A DNA stretch of 11,292 nt from Candidatus Binatia bacterium. Its GTDB lineage: Bacteria; Desulfobacterota_B; Binatia; UBA9968. The notes beneath the pieces are model-generated. The model made no database searches, was not told the DNA's origin, and worked only from the letters and a program-made list of their open reading frames with translations. The position numbers and the translations under genes are program-made. Below are positions 1 to 6,766 of the stretch, piece after piece. The first letter of the stretch is position 1. Each line of letters begins with the position of its first letter. The DNA is taken from positions 1 through 11,292 of the forward strand of contig JAICHC010000033.1 in assembly GCA_025922795.1 (NCBI GenBank), written 5' to 3'.

Positions 1-632
1 CAGGAAAGTTTGGCGAGAAAGCCGAACAGGCTAAGAATTTGTTTTCGGCCGCGTCCCAGGGTCAACGGCGCATGCAGGCGCGCAGAAAAGGAGGCGCCGC
101 CGACGCGGTCGAGATTCTTAAGGCCGATGTACCCCAGCGCCGCCGCAACCTTTTTGGCGTAATCTATCTTCAACGGCGCGCCCTCGGCCATAGACCGGCT
201 GGTGTCGACCAGAAGATAAATGTTCATCTCTTCTTCCGAAGTAAACACTTTGAGCAAAACGCGCTCGAGACGCCGGTAAATATTCCAGTCAACGTAGCGC
301 AGATCGTCACCGCGCTGATAGCGCCGGTAGTCGGAGAACTCCAAGCTGAAACCTCTGCGTGCTGCCGCATGCTCGCCCTTGGCGCCGGCCCAACTCAAGC
401 GTTTGGCGACCAGATGCAAACGCTCGAGTTTTTTCAAAAACTCGGTGTCGAAGAACGTCTCGGGTTGCGCCTCGCGGGTCTCGCGAGGGAGGGCTGCAAT
501 CACTGGCGCCTGGCCCGCGTTCCGAGCCACGCGGGGAATCTTGTGTCCGGCGCTACGCAACAACTTCGCAACGGCGGCGCCGATCTTGGCCGGCGACGTT
601 TCAAAACTCGAAACTCGAAAGTTGAAACTCAT
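1..632 (-). CDS. DUF58 / von Willebrand A-like protein, 3' end outside window
   Basis: The reading frame stays open from ATG 632-630 to the window edge, giving 210 residues of N-terminal and central sequence. Recognisable family parts are FFDTEFLKKLERLHLVAKRL (about residues 60-79), the DUF58 signature region LEFSDYRRYQRGDDLRYVDW (97-116) and a vWA-like metal site D-T-S-R-S (Asp143, Ser145, Ser147) in LLVDTSRSM, followed by an ALGYIGLKNLDRVG helix and strand. DUF58 proteins are typically encoded beside MoxR ATPases and are thought to be their partners. Here the ATG lies 6 bases after the moxR stop, which suggests coupling. The Shine-Dalgarno before this ATG is weak. The roughly 60 residues ahead of the conserved region are longer than I expect, and the first ten are encoded by a heptanucleotide repeat, so the true start could be downstream. 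The family call is secure; the start is not. Confidence 0.9.
   Translation of the reverse strand, partial: MSFNFRVSSFETSPAKIGAAVAKLLRSAGHKIPRVARNAGQAPVIAALPRETREAQPETFFDTEFLKKLERLHLVAKRLSWAGAKGEHAAARRGFSLEFSDYRRYQRGDDLRYVDWNIYRRLERVLLKVFTSEEEMNIYLLVDTSRSMAEGAPLKIDYAKKVAAALGYIGLKNLDRVGGASFSARLHAPLTLGRGRKQILSLFGFLAKLS
603..630. repeat. Heptanucleotide tandem repeat, 4 degenerate units
   Basis: Four consecutive 7-base units read on the plus strand as aaaactc, gaaactc, gaaagtt, gaaactc. The tract ends on the first base of the DUF58 start codon triplet (630-632), so it encodes the first residues of that protein (S-F-N-F-R-V-S-S-F). Heptanucleotide short tandemly repeated repetitive (STRR) sequences are known from filamentous cyanobacteria. 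The similarity here is in period only; the units are not the same. Confidence 0.65.
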
Positions 633-638
633 CAGGCT

Positions 639-1646
639 CTATTCGACTTCTGCCACATGGCCGGCGATCTCACCCAAGATTTTTTCCGCGTTGACGCCCT
701 CGGCATCGGCTTCCAAGTTGAGGATCAAACGATGGCGCAAGCTCGGCAGTAATAAACTGCGCACGTCGTCGAAGGCGACATTCGGCCGGCCGGTGAACAG
801 CGCGCGCGCCTTGGCCGCCAAGATCAGGCTCTGTAGTCCACGCGGGCTCGCTCCATAGAGAACGAACTTTTGCGCCAAGCCGCCTGTGCCGTTGCCCTGC
901 TTCTCATGCGGATGCGTGCCCAGCACCAATCGAACCGCGTAATCTTTGACTACGTCGGCCAGCGGTACTTCGCGCACCCACTGGCGCATGTGCATGATCG
1001 CCGGTCCGTCCAAGATCTCGCGCACTGCGGACGGCGGTGCCGCTGTGGTGAGATCGGCGATGCGGCCCAGCTCCTCACGGCTGGGGTATTGCAGCAGTAA
1101 TTTAAAAAAGAACCGGTCGACCTGCGCCTCCGGCAGTGGGTAGGTCCCTTCCATCTCGATCGGATTTTGTGTTGCCAGGACCATGAACGGACTTTCCAGC
1201 CGATGGATCTTGCCGCCGACCGTGACGCTCTGCTCCTGCATTGCTTCCAACAGCGCCGATTGCGTCTTCGGCGTAGCGCGGTTGATCTCATCGGCCAGGA
1301 CGATGTTCGCGAACACCGGACCGCGCTGAAAATCGAACACCTTGCGTCCCGCAGGATCATCCGTGAGCATGTTCGTCCCGGTGATGTCCGCCGGCATGAG
1401 ATCGGGGGTAAATTGAATGCGCGAGAAACTGAGACTCAAGATCTCACCCAGACGGCGCACCATCAGAGTCTTGCCTAAGCCCGGCACGCCTTCGAGCAAG
1501 CAGTGGCCGCCGCACACCAGAGCGATAAATACCTGCTCGATCAGCTCTTCATGGCCGACGATCACCCGCGCCATCTCCGACTTCATCTGGTTAAATGAGG
1601 CGCGTGCGCTGTCGATCCGTCGCTCGATCTCCGTCGCTGGGTCCAT
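639..1646 (-). CDS. MoxR-family AAA+ ATPase
   Basis: This 335-residue protein has the normal length of a MoxR ATPase. It carries Walker A GVPGLGKT (53-60), a FTPDLMPADITGT stretch typical of the family (79-91), Walker B IVLADE (115-120), INRATPKTQSALLEAMQE (121-138), sensor-1 ATQNP (158-162) and EGTYPLPEAQVDRF (166-179). MoxR proteins are cytoplasmic ATP-driven chaperones that mature or insert metal into client complexes, usually together with vWA proteins. The next gene encodes a DUF58/vWA-like protein, fitting that pairing. The start ATG 1646-1644 is preceded by GAGGAG about 10 bases upstream. A 110-base gap separates it from the upstream membrane-protein gene; I see no convincing terminator or consensus promoter there, so it is probably in the same operon. 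The client is unknown. Confidence 0.96.
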   Translation of the reverse strand: MDPATEIERRIDSARASFNQMKSEMARVIVGHEELIEQVFIALVCGGHCLLEGVPGLGKTLMVRRLGEILSLSFSRIQFTPDLMPADITGTNMLTDDPAGRKVFDFQRGPVFANIVLADEINRATPKTQSALLEAMQEQSVTVGGKIHRLESPFMVLATQNPIEMEGTYPLPEAQVDRFFFKLLLQYPSREELGRIADLTTAAPPSAVREILDGPAIMHMRQWVREVPLADVVKDYAVRLVLGTHPHEKQGNGTGGLAQKFVLYGASPRGLQSLILAAKARALFTGRPNVAFDDVRSLLLPSLRHRLILNLEADAEGVNAEKILGEIAGHVAEVE

Positions 1647-1756
1647 AGGTTAAATTCTCCTCAGGCTCTGAACCGACCCTTATGGCTGGGAATGGAAGGC
1701 TTGGGATCGAAAACCGATCATTCCGATTGTCCATTACTCCAACCCGTTCCGCGCAT

Positions 1757-3181
1757 TCACTTGTTCCCCTCTCCCAGTGACAAAAAGTAGTTCTTGATCG
1801 TCTCTTTGAGCGCCTCGGGTACGCGCTCGGAATTCAGTTCTTGCTCGGCCTGTCGGCGGTAAGAAGCGACCACTTCCTCCTGCGAGACCGTGCTCTTTCC
1901 CGGCGTCGGTTTGCCTTTGAAAAATAATGACGTGCTCTCACCCGCACCGAGCGCGCCTTTCACTTGAGTCGAAGCGTCGGCGCGAAACTCCGGCAACGAA
2001 TGATGTTCTTCGGCACGCTTTCCCGGCTCTTTGCCGGGCAGACTGTTGTGATTCTTCTCTTTGACACCGTCGGGCGCCGGATCTTCTTTGCCTGGACCGC
2101 TGCTGCGTGCCCAATTCTCGCCTGGCTCCCCGCGGCCTTGCTTCATCATCTGCTGTAAATATTGCTGCGCGTCCAACAACGCCCGGCGATCCAACTCGCC
2201 TGTGACCTCTTGCTCGAGCTTGTCGAGATACGACTTAAGCTCGCTCCGCGCCGGACTCTGCCCACCTCGGTCCGCCTTATCCAAGCGCCGCTTGAGCTGC
2301 GGCAGCGCCGCCAGCCGTTCCATCCATTGCCGGCCGAACTCCTCGGCGCCCTTCGGCAGATCCGGGAGCTGCGCGAGGTCGCGCGCCGCCGCCAGTTCAG
2401 CTTTGAGGTCCTTAAGACTCTGCTGGCTTTCCGCCGCCGAAAAGAGATCCTTTTCGCTGTCCGAATTCGCCGCTTCCTCGAATTTTTTGGCTATCCCGGC
2501 CAAGTCCTTTTTGAACGATTCGTCGGCGGTGTTCTTTTCAAGCCCCGCGCGGGCGACTTTCTCGAGCTCCTGGCCCATCTGGAGGCTTTCCCGCAAGCCT
2601 TCGTCGCGGGCTTTTTCCTGGAGCTCGCGCGCGTATTCACGCGCCTTGTGGGCCAACGTCTGAGGTGCCGAGGAACGATCAACGGAAAAATCCCAGCGGT
2701 CAAAATCGAGCCATAACAAAGTAAACCAGAGAACAAAGAGCGGCAGGGCGAGATACGCCGGCCAACTCCAACGGCGCGGAAAGAGCGCGCGCGGATCGAC
2801 CGTAGACAGTCTTGCCTGGGCCTGTTTGAAAACCAGCTGCGCCGCCGGGCTTGGGTCGGCGCGCGCCGACAGTTCCCAGGCGGTCACCGCGCGCTCTTCG
2901 AGCGCGAGCGCCTTGTCGAGCAACCTTGCCGCATGCGCGTCATCCCGACACGCCCACCGGCGCCGATAAAAGAAGCACGGCGCAAGCGCGCCGAACAAAA
3001 AGACCGGAACGAGCCAGCGCAACCAATCGATCGGCAATAAAACATGCAACGGAAAAATCAGCAGCGCCAACGCGAACGCCGCGCCAAGTGCGGCGGCGCA
3101 AATCTGCTCGTGCCGTTTCCGCCGCTCCCAGCCGATCTGCTCGGCGAGCTTACGTTTTATCTGATCCATGACGGTGCTCAC
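1757..3181 (-). CDS. Membrane-anchored coiled-coil protein of the MoxR cluster (DUF4175-like, function unknown)
   Basis: I chose GTG 3181-3179 as start: it overlaps the previous stop as GTGA and has GGGAG 8 bases upstream. ATG 3169 is the alternative and shortens the protein by four residues. An ORF extending to 3388 would run over the preceding gene and is unlikely. The protein has about 474 residues. Two hydrophobic segments follow a basic start (roughly residues 27-48 and 53-71), and a third lies at about 136-156 (WPAYLALPLFVLWFTLLWL). The rest is a long charged helical region rich in Glu, Lys and Ala with predicted coiled-coil character, then a Pro/Gly/Lys-rich linker. The C-terminus (YRRQAEQELNSERVPEALKE then IKNYFLSL) resembles a tail I associate with membrane proteins from MoxR clusters. 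No enzymatic motif is visible. It may scaffold the membrane complex served by MoxR; this is inferred from context. Confidence 0.85.
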   Translation of the reverse strand: MSTVMDQIKRKLAEQIGWERRKRHEQICAAALGAAFALALLIFPLHVLLPIDWLRWLVPVFLFGALAPCFFYRRRWACRDDAHAARLLDKALALEERAVTAWELSARADPSPAAQLVFKQAQARLSTVDPRALFPRRWSWPAYLALPLFVLWFTLLWLDFDRWDFSVDRSSAPQTLAHKAREYARELQEKARDEGLRESLQMGQELEKVARAGLEKNTADESFKKDLAGIAKKFEEAANSDSEKDLFSAAESQQSLKDLKAELAAARDLAQLPDLPKGAEEFGRQWMERLAALPQLKRRLDKADRGGQSPARSELKSYLDKLEQEVTGELDRRALLDAQQYLQQMMKQGRGEPGENWARSSGPGKEDPAPDGVKEKNHNSLPGKEPGKRAEEHHSLPEFRADASTQVKGALGAGESTSLFFKGKPTPGKSTVSQEEVVASYRRQAEQELNSERVPEALKETIKNYFLSLGEGNK

Positions 3182-3924
3182 AACAGCGGCTCCCGCGCCA
3201 ACGCCCAGCGATGTACGGCGTAACCGGTAGCGCCGAGAAAAAAATGAAAAGTAAGGTGCACCACAGTTCCGGACCATTGCCAACCGAAGAGGGACAGTGG
3301 CGGCAGTTCCTGGCGGCTCAGCAGGGCGAGGACAAACGCCACCGGATTTAACGGCAGATAAAAAAGCGCCGACAGAAAAATCAAGCAAACAAAAAAACTA
3401 CGAATAAAAACCTGGCGGCTTTCGATGCGGCGCTCCCAAACGGCCAAGGTCGCCAGTCCCCAGACCCCGTACGCCAGGGCGTAAAACGGCAACAGCAGCA
3501 GAGTTAGGGCGATGATCGCGAGCGGAGTGCGCGCGATGGCACCGGCCCAGATCAATAAAGGTCCACACAGCAACAGCGACACTCCGACATGCACCACCAG
3601 AAAGTACAATTGAGCCCAGCTGACCGAAGCGACAGGCTGCGCCTGGTCGCGCAGCCAGTGTTTGAGCGGCTTGAAGCGCCAGGGCGCGAATTCTTGATTG
3701 GCCACGCGCAAAGCGAAATAGACCATGAGCACCAATGCCGTTACGGCTGAAACTTTAAACAGGCTCGCCGACCCGCTCCACATCTGAGCGTCTAAGGATG
3801 GCACATACAAGGACAGGAATTCTACCGGGGCGAGGATCACGAGCATATAAAAGTAAACAGCAAATCCATGCCCTTCGTCAAAATAGACGGCGAGGCTCTC
3901 GCGCCAGACGGGATTGTCTTTCAT
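3178..3924 (-). CDS. Polytopic inner-membrane protein, function unknown
   Basis: This 248-residue, strongly hydrophobic protein has about six membrane segments, near residues 21-43, 55-74, 103-127, 133-155, 172-202 and 219-237. The short N-terminal MKDNPVWRESLAVYFDEGHG and loops rich in Arg and Trp are probably cytoplasmic. I recognise no transporter signature or catalytic motif; a distant relation to ABC-2 type permeases or other small helical-bundle membrane proteins cannot be excluded. Its ATG overlaps the stop of the preceding gene as ATGA, and its Shine-Dalgarno (GGAGAGGAGGA) lies inside the codons for the preceding protein's C-terminal Gly-Glu-Glu-Glu-Glu. Its own stop overlaps the next start. 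These overlaps imply translational coupling and a fixed ratio with its neighbours, hence probably one complex. Confidence 0.88.
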   Translation of the reverse strand: MKDNPVWRESLAVYFDEGHGFAVYFYMLVILAPVEFLSLYVPSLDAQMWSGSASLFKVSAVTALVLMVYFALRVANQEFAPWRFKPLKHWLRDQAQPVASVSWAQLYFLVVHVGVSLLLCGPLLIWAGAIARTPLAIIALTLLLLPFYALAYGVWGLATLAVWERRIESRQVFIRSFFVCLIFLSALFYLPLNPVAFVLALLSRQELPPLSLFGWQWSGTVVHLTFHFFLGATGYAVHRWALAREPLL

Positions 3925-5936
3925 TCCTCCTCCTCTCCCGGCAGCGGAAAAATAGCCCGGAACAGCGTATAATCCTGAGCTTGAATGCGCGGATCGTCGA
4001 TGCGCACGAGCGACTCGGGGTTTTTGACCCAGCCAAAGAAAACTGCCGCGCCACTGATCCAGCGCGAATCACCGTCACGCGGGAACATCGAGGAGTGAAA
4101 CAAGATATCGCGCGTCTTATCGGCGAAAGTCATTTCGCGCAAGTTCAGAGTTTCCGCGCGCGCCGCTCCGGTCGCGTTGTTGACTTGGCTATCGGACAGC
4201 GGAAAAACCTGGCGCAAGCTCTCGCCGCGCGGCACCACGCCAATATCGAAACGTTGCCCCGGAACCAACAGCCAGCAGTTGACCAGATCCTTGCCACTGC
4301 GATTATTGACGCGCATGACCAAGCGATCCGCGTAGGCTTCAAATTCGGCGCCGACCCCGAATCGGTCAACACGGCGCAGGCGGTACAGCCGATAGTCCCA
4401 CTCGCGCAGCGGCAAGCGATAACGGCTCGCGCCGCCGGCGTCCTGGGTGACGACCGCAGCTTCCGAGTTATCGCGAGCGCGGCTGGTGACCGGGGTCAAA
4501 TCGATCCAGCCGCGATCGAGCTGCAAGTCGTACTGGCGCAGTTGAGTCGAGAACAACGCTAGATTGGCCTGCGTATCGACGAATCCCTCGCCGCTGTTCT
4601 CCAGCACGGTGGAAACCAGTAGCACCCCGTCGGGAATATTGCCGCCATGGCTGAAATGGACGTAGCCCGCCGCCGTGCCGCCGGTGACGAACGTCATCAG
4701 CGCAACGAATAGTCGGCGCGGCGCGAGACGTTTTTTTTGCCAAAGCCAGGCAATTGCGCCGATACCAACCAGATAACCGGACATGGCGAGGAAAAGCGAG
4801 GCGGAAGGCACATAGGTGGCGATGAACTTAGGGCTCGCGATCAACTGATTGAACACCGCATCGCTCCATTCGGTGCGTGGCAGCGGCTCTTCGGCGCTAG
4901 CAGGCGCCAGCAGCGGTTGTAAGAACTTAGGCAAGCCTTCCCATTTGGATAGTGGCGGGCGGCCGATGTCGAGGGCGAGATACGTAATTCGCCCCCGGCC
5001 GCGGCTCGTTTCCACAAGCATGGGAAGTCCGTCGATCTCAGCGAGCGCTTTACCGCTTAAGACCGTCGAGGCCTGCGTCCACACGCCAGGCAGTGCGGCC
5101 TCCGGCTGATTGTTGTCCGGCGCGGGCGCAAACGAAACTTGTTTGGCGCCGCTCACACGGACGGGCAGAAAACGCGCCAGCGCCGGCTCCTGGTAGAGCG
5201 CGTAGTTCAGGCTGCCGATGATCAACATACGGCCGCCGGCGGTGAGCCAGTGGTCGAGAGCAAGAAGCTGCGCGCGCGACAGCTCGCGCAGCGATTGGTC
5301 ATAGAGGATTAGATGGGAAACGCCGAGCAGCGCACGTGAATCGGCGGCAAGCTCGCCGGGCGATACAGTGACCAGCCGTCGACTTTGCGGCAGAGCGGTG
5401 AACGCAATAGGGGGAAACGCGCTGCTGCCGCTCATCAGCAAGAGGACGGGGCCCGGCGAGAAGTGACGGCGCAAATCGATCTCGCGCTGCGCCTTAGCCC
5501 CGGCGGCGTCGAATCTAATGGATAATGGCCGGCTGATAAAATCAGGATCGACGGTGAGCTGAACCGATTTGCGCGATTGGCCGCCGAGAAAAACCTCGCG
5601 CCGGTACTTAGCCAGGTACGGCGCGCCGCCTTTGGTCGCACCGCCCTTCCAGACCTGAACCTCCAGAATTCCTTCGACCGGGCGGCCAGTGTTACTTAGC
5701 CCGACCTCGAGTGGAAACGGATGCCCGAGTTGAAAGACGCCATGAAAGCCGACGCGAGGCTCAATCAAAATCTCCGATCGCGCCGGTGTCGCGCTCGAGG
5801 CTAAGAACAACAGGCCGGCGGCAATTAAATGCGCGTCGAACCTAAACTTACACTCGTTAAATTGAGGCAAGCGCCGGGAACCGAGGCGCCGTCGGGAGGA
5901 GAGATTTAGCGCAATGCGTATGGCTGAAAAGGACAT
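3921..5936 (-). CDS. Exported membrane protein with GATase-like domain, MoxR cluster, function unknown
   Basis: This is a 671-residue protein. A long basic N-terminus (SSRRRLGSRRLP) precedes a signal-type hydrophobic stretch (about 35-54, HLIAAGLLFLASSATPARSE), so export is likely. Residues 55-150 look beta-rich. Residues 160-325 resemble a class I glutamine amidotransferase-like fold as seen in membrane proteins of MoxR clusters (VLLLMSG, SHLILYDQ, ALDHWLTAGGRMLIIGS), without an obvious catalytic cysteine. Two membrane helices follow (about 376-398 and 409-428), then a C-terminal region of about 240 residues, probably periplasmic. ATG 5936 has AAGGA four bases upstream, and no other ATG lies ahead of the signal segment. 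It begins 42 bases after greA with no terminator between them. Its 3' end overlaps the next gene. Role inferred only: periplasmic part of the membrane assembly encoded here. Confidence 0.87.
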   Translation of the reverse strand: MSFSAIRIALNLSSRRRLGSRRLPQFNECKFRFDAHLIAAGLLFLASSATPARSEILIEPRVGFHGVFQLGHPFPLEVGLSNTGRPVEGILEVQVWKGGATKGGAPYLAKYRREVFLGGQSRKSVQLTVDPDFISRPLSIRFDAAGAKAQREIDLRRHFSPGPVLLLMSGSSAFPPIAFTALPQSRRLVTVSPGELAADSRALLGVSHLILYDQSLRELSRAQLLALDHWLTAGGRMLIIGSLNYALYQEPALARFLPVRVSGAKQVSFAPAPDNNQPEAALPGVWTQASTVLSGKALAEIDGLPMLVETSRGRGRITYLALDIGRPPLSKWEGLPKFLQPLLAPASAEEPLPRTEWSDAVFNQLIASPKFIATYVPSASLFLAMSGYLVGIGAIAWLWQKKRLAPRRLFVALMTFVTGGTAAGYVHFSHGGNIPDGVLLVSTVLENSGEGFVDTQANLALFSTQLRQYDLQLDRGWIDLTPVTSRARDNSEAAVVTQDAGGASRYRLPLREWDYRLYRLRRVDRFGVGAEFEAYADRLVMRVNNRSGKDLVNCWLLVPGQRFDIGVVPRGESLRQVFPLSDSQVNNATGAARAETLNLREMTFADKTRDILFHSSMFPRDGDSRWISGAAVFFGWVKNPESLVRIDDPRIQAQDYTLFRAIFPLPGEEEE

Positions 5937-5978
5937 ATTTCCTTTCCAGAATGGCCCGTCCCACTCGTGGCAACGACT

Positions 5979-6461
5979 TTATTCGATGTATTCCACGCTG
6001 AGTATGTCGAAAGTTCGGACACCTGTCGGAGTGTGTACTTGAACTTCGTCTCCTTCGCTCTTGCCGATCAAGGCGCGGGCGACTGGGGAGCTGATTGAAA
6101 TCTTGCCGTTCTTCGGCTCCGCTTCATGATCGCCGACGATCTGATATACCACCTTATCTCCCGTGTCACCATCGGCCAGGGACACAGTAGCGCCGAAAAC
6201 GACTTTATCGCCTGATAGTTTGGCGACTTCGATGACCTGGGCGCGCGCCAGCTTGTCCTCGATCTCACGGATCTGCACATCGAGCAGCGATTGGCGGTCC
6301 TTGGCGGCGTGGAATTCGGCGTTCTCCGAAAGATCGCCGTGGCCGCGCGCCTCCTCGATCTCACGAATATTTCGTGGCCGCTCGACGGTCTTTAACCGCT
6401 TCAGTTCCTCCACGAGAAATTGGTATCCCTTGCTCGTCATCGGCACGCTTCCTTCAGCCAT
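5979..6461 (-). CDS. greA: Transcript cleavage factor GreA
   Basis: The protein has 160 residues, close to the 158 of E. coli GreA. The N-terminal coiled coil reads MTSKGYQFLVEELKRLKTVE then IREIEEARGHGDLSENAEF. The tip residues Asp43 and Glu46 of GDLSENAEF match the acidic pair that coordinates the catalytic metal in the RNA polymerase secondary channel. The C-terminal FKBP-like domain is complete (DKVVYQIVGDHEAEPKNGKI, SPVARALIGKSEGDEV, FDILSVEYIE). GreA rescues backtracked polymerase by stimulating RNA cleavage. ATG 6461 is chosen over the in-frame GTG 6470 because GAGGAG at 6470-6475 lies 8 bases before the ATG and overlaps that GTG. A promoter and a terminator hairpin lie just upstream. 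The gene is followed after 42 bases by the MoxR-cluster genes. Confidence 0.97.
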   Translation of the reverse strand: MAEGSVPMTSKGYQFLVEELKRLKTVERPRNIREIEEARGHGDLSENAEFHAAKDRQSLLDVQIREIEDKLARAQVIEVAKLSGDKVVFGATVSLADGDTGDKVVYQIVGDHEAEPKNGKISISSPVARALIGKSEGDEVQVHTPTGVRTFDILSVEYIE

Positions 6462-6469
6462 ATCGTCCA

Positions 6470-6475
6470 CTCCTC
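6470..6475 (-). promoter_or_regulatory. Shine-Dalgarno of greA, decides the start
   Basis: On the minus strand this reads GAGGAG, with an 8-base gap to ATG 6461-6459. It covers part of the alternative GTG at 6470-6468, which therefore cannot use it. It begins only three bases after the T-tract of the upstream terminator hairpin. Confidence 0.85.
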
Positions 6476-6478
6476 GCT

Positions 6479-6513
6479 AAAAATAAAAACCCCTCGGAAT
6501 CGCTCCCGAGAGG
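6479..6513 (-). terminator. Intrinsic terminator within the presumed greA leader
   Basis: On the minus strand CCTCTCGG (6513-6506) pairs with CCGAGGGG (6497-6490) around an 8-base loop: eight pairs with one G-T wobble. It is followed by TTTTTATTTTT (6489-6479). This is a classical rho-independent terminator. The greA ribosome-binding site starts three bases after the T-tract. A promoter lies upstream at 6563-6590, so this hairpin probably acts on greA's own transcript as an attenuator rather than only ending oppDF, which has its own terminator at 6628-6656. Confidence 0.85.
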
Positions 6514-6562
6514 CCTGAAAAAATCGTTGGCATTCTACCAGCTGCTAATCTCTAATGAACCA

Positions 6563-6590
6563 ATTCTAACATCGACGGCAACGAATTCAA
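6563..6590 (-). promoter_or_regulatory. Candidate sigma-70-type promoter for greA
   Basis: On the minus strand TTGAAT (6590-6585, four of six to TTGACA) and TAGAAT (6568-6563, five of six to TATAAT) are separated by 16 bases. Transcription would start near 6556, giving a leader of about 95 bases containing the terminator hairpin. A second, weaker pair lies closer to the gene (TTCATT 6559-6554 and TAGAAT 6537-6532, 16-base spacer); its start near 6525 would also be upstream of the hairpin. Confidence 0.55.
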
Positions 6591-6627
6591 CTCCACTCGA
6601 GGCACACTTGGGCAATGAACCTCGGCC

Positions 6628-6656
6628 AAAAAAAGAAAATCCAGGCTTTGGCCCGG
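6628..6656 (-). terminator. Intrinsic terminator of the oppDF unit
   Basis: On the minus strand CCGGGC (6656-6651), loop CAAA, GCCTGG (6646-6641) gives six pairs with one G-T wobble, followed by ATTTTCTTTTTTT (6640-6628). It lies 110 bases after the oppF-like stop codon. A longer alternative pairing of GGCCAAA with TTTGGCC (6624-6630 and 6647-6653) uses the same bases. Between oppF and this hairpin (6657-6766) I see only an AT-rich patch around 6735-6748. Confidence 0.75.
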
Positions 6657-6766
6657 CAATTAGGGACCAGCGACGACGCCGTTTTGGATCAATCATGATT
6701 TTCGACTGCTGCGGATTCAATCGGTCTCGACGCGTATAATATAAAAAGGTTGCGCCTGACTTCGGC

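Noticed and set aside
39..752. Long plus-strand frame opposite the DUF58 and moxR genes
   Set aside because: It runs antisense across the junction of two genes with clear family motifs on the minus strand; its translation has no recognisable domain and is the expected shadow of GC-rich coding sequence.
1697..1746. Further 7- to 8-base-period repeat between the coiled-coil gene and moxR
   Set aside because: Words such as ccgattgt, ccattact and ccaacc are suggestive, but the period drifts and matches are too poor to claim without computing autocorrelation.
3182..3388. N-terminal extension of the coiled-coil membrane protein up to position 3388
   Set aside because: It would overlap more than 200 bases of the upstream membrane-protein gene, has no membrane or domain features of its own, and a GTGA-coupled start with a Shine-Dalgarno exists at 3181.
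6731..6750. Perfect TATAAT at 6735-6740 on the plus strand
   Set aside because: No acceptable -35 box lies 16-18 bases upstream and no plus-strand gene follows; probably an AT-rich patch after oppF.
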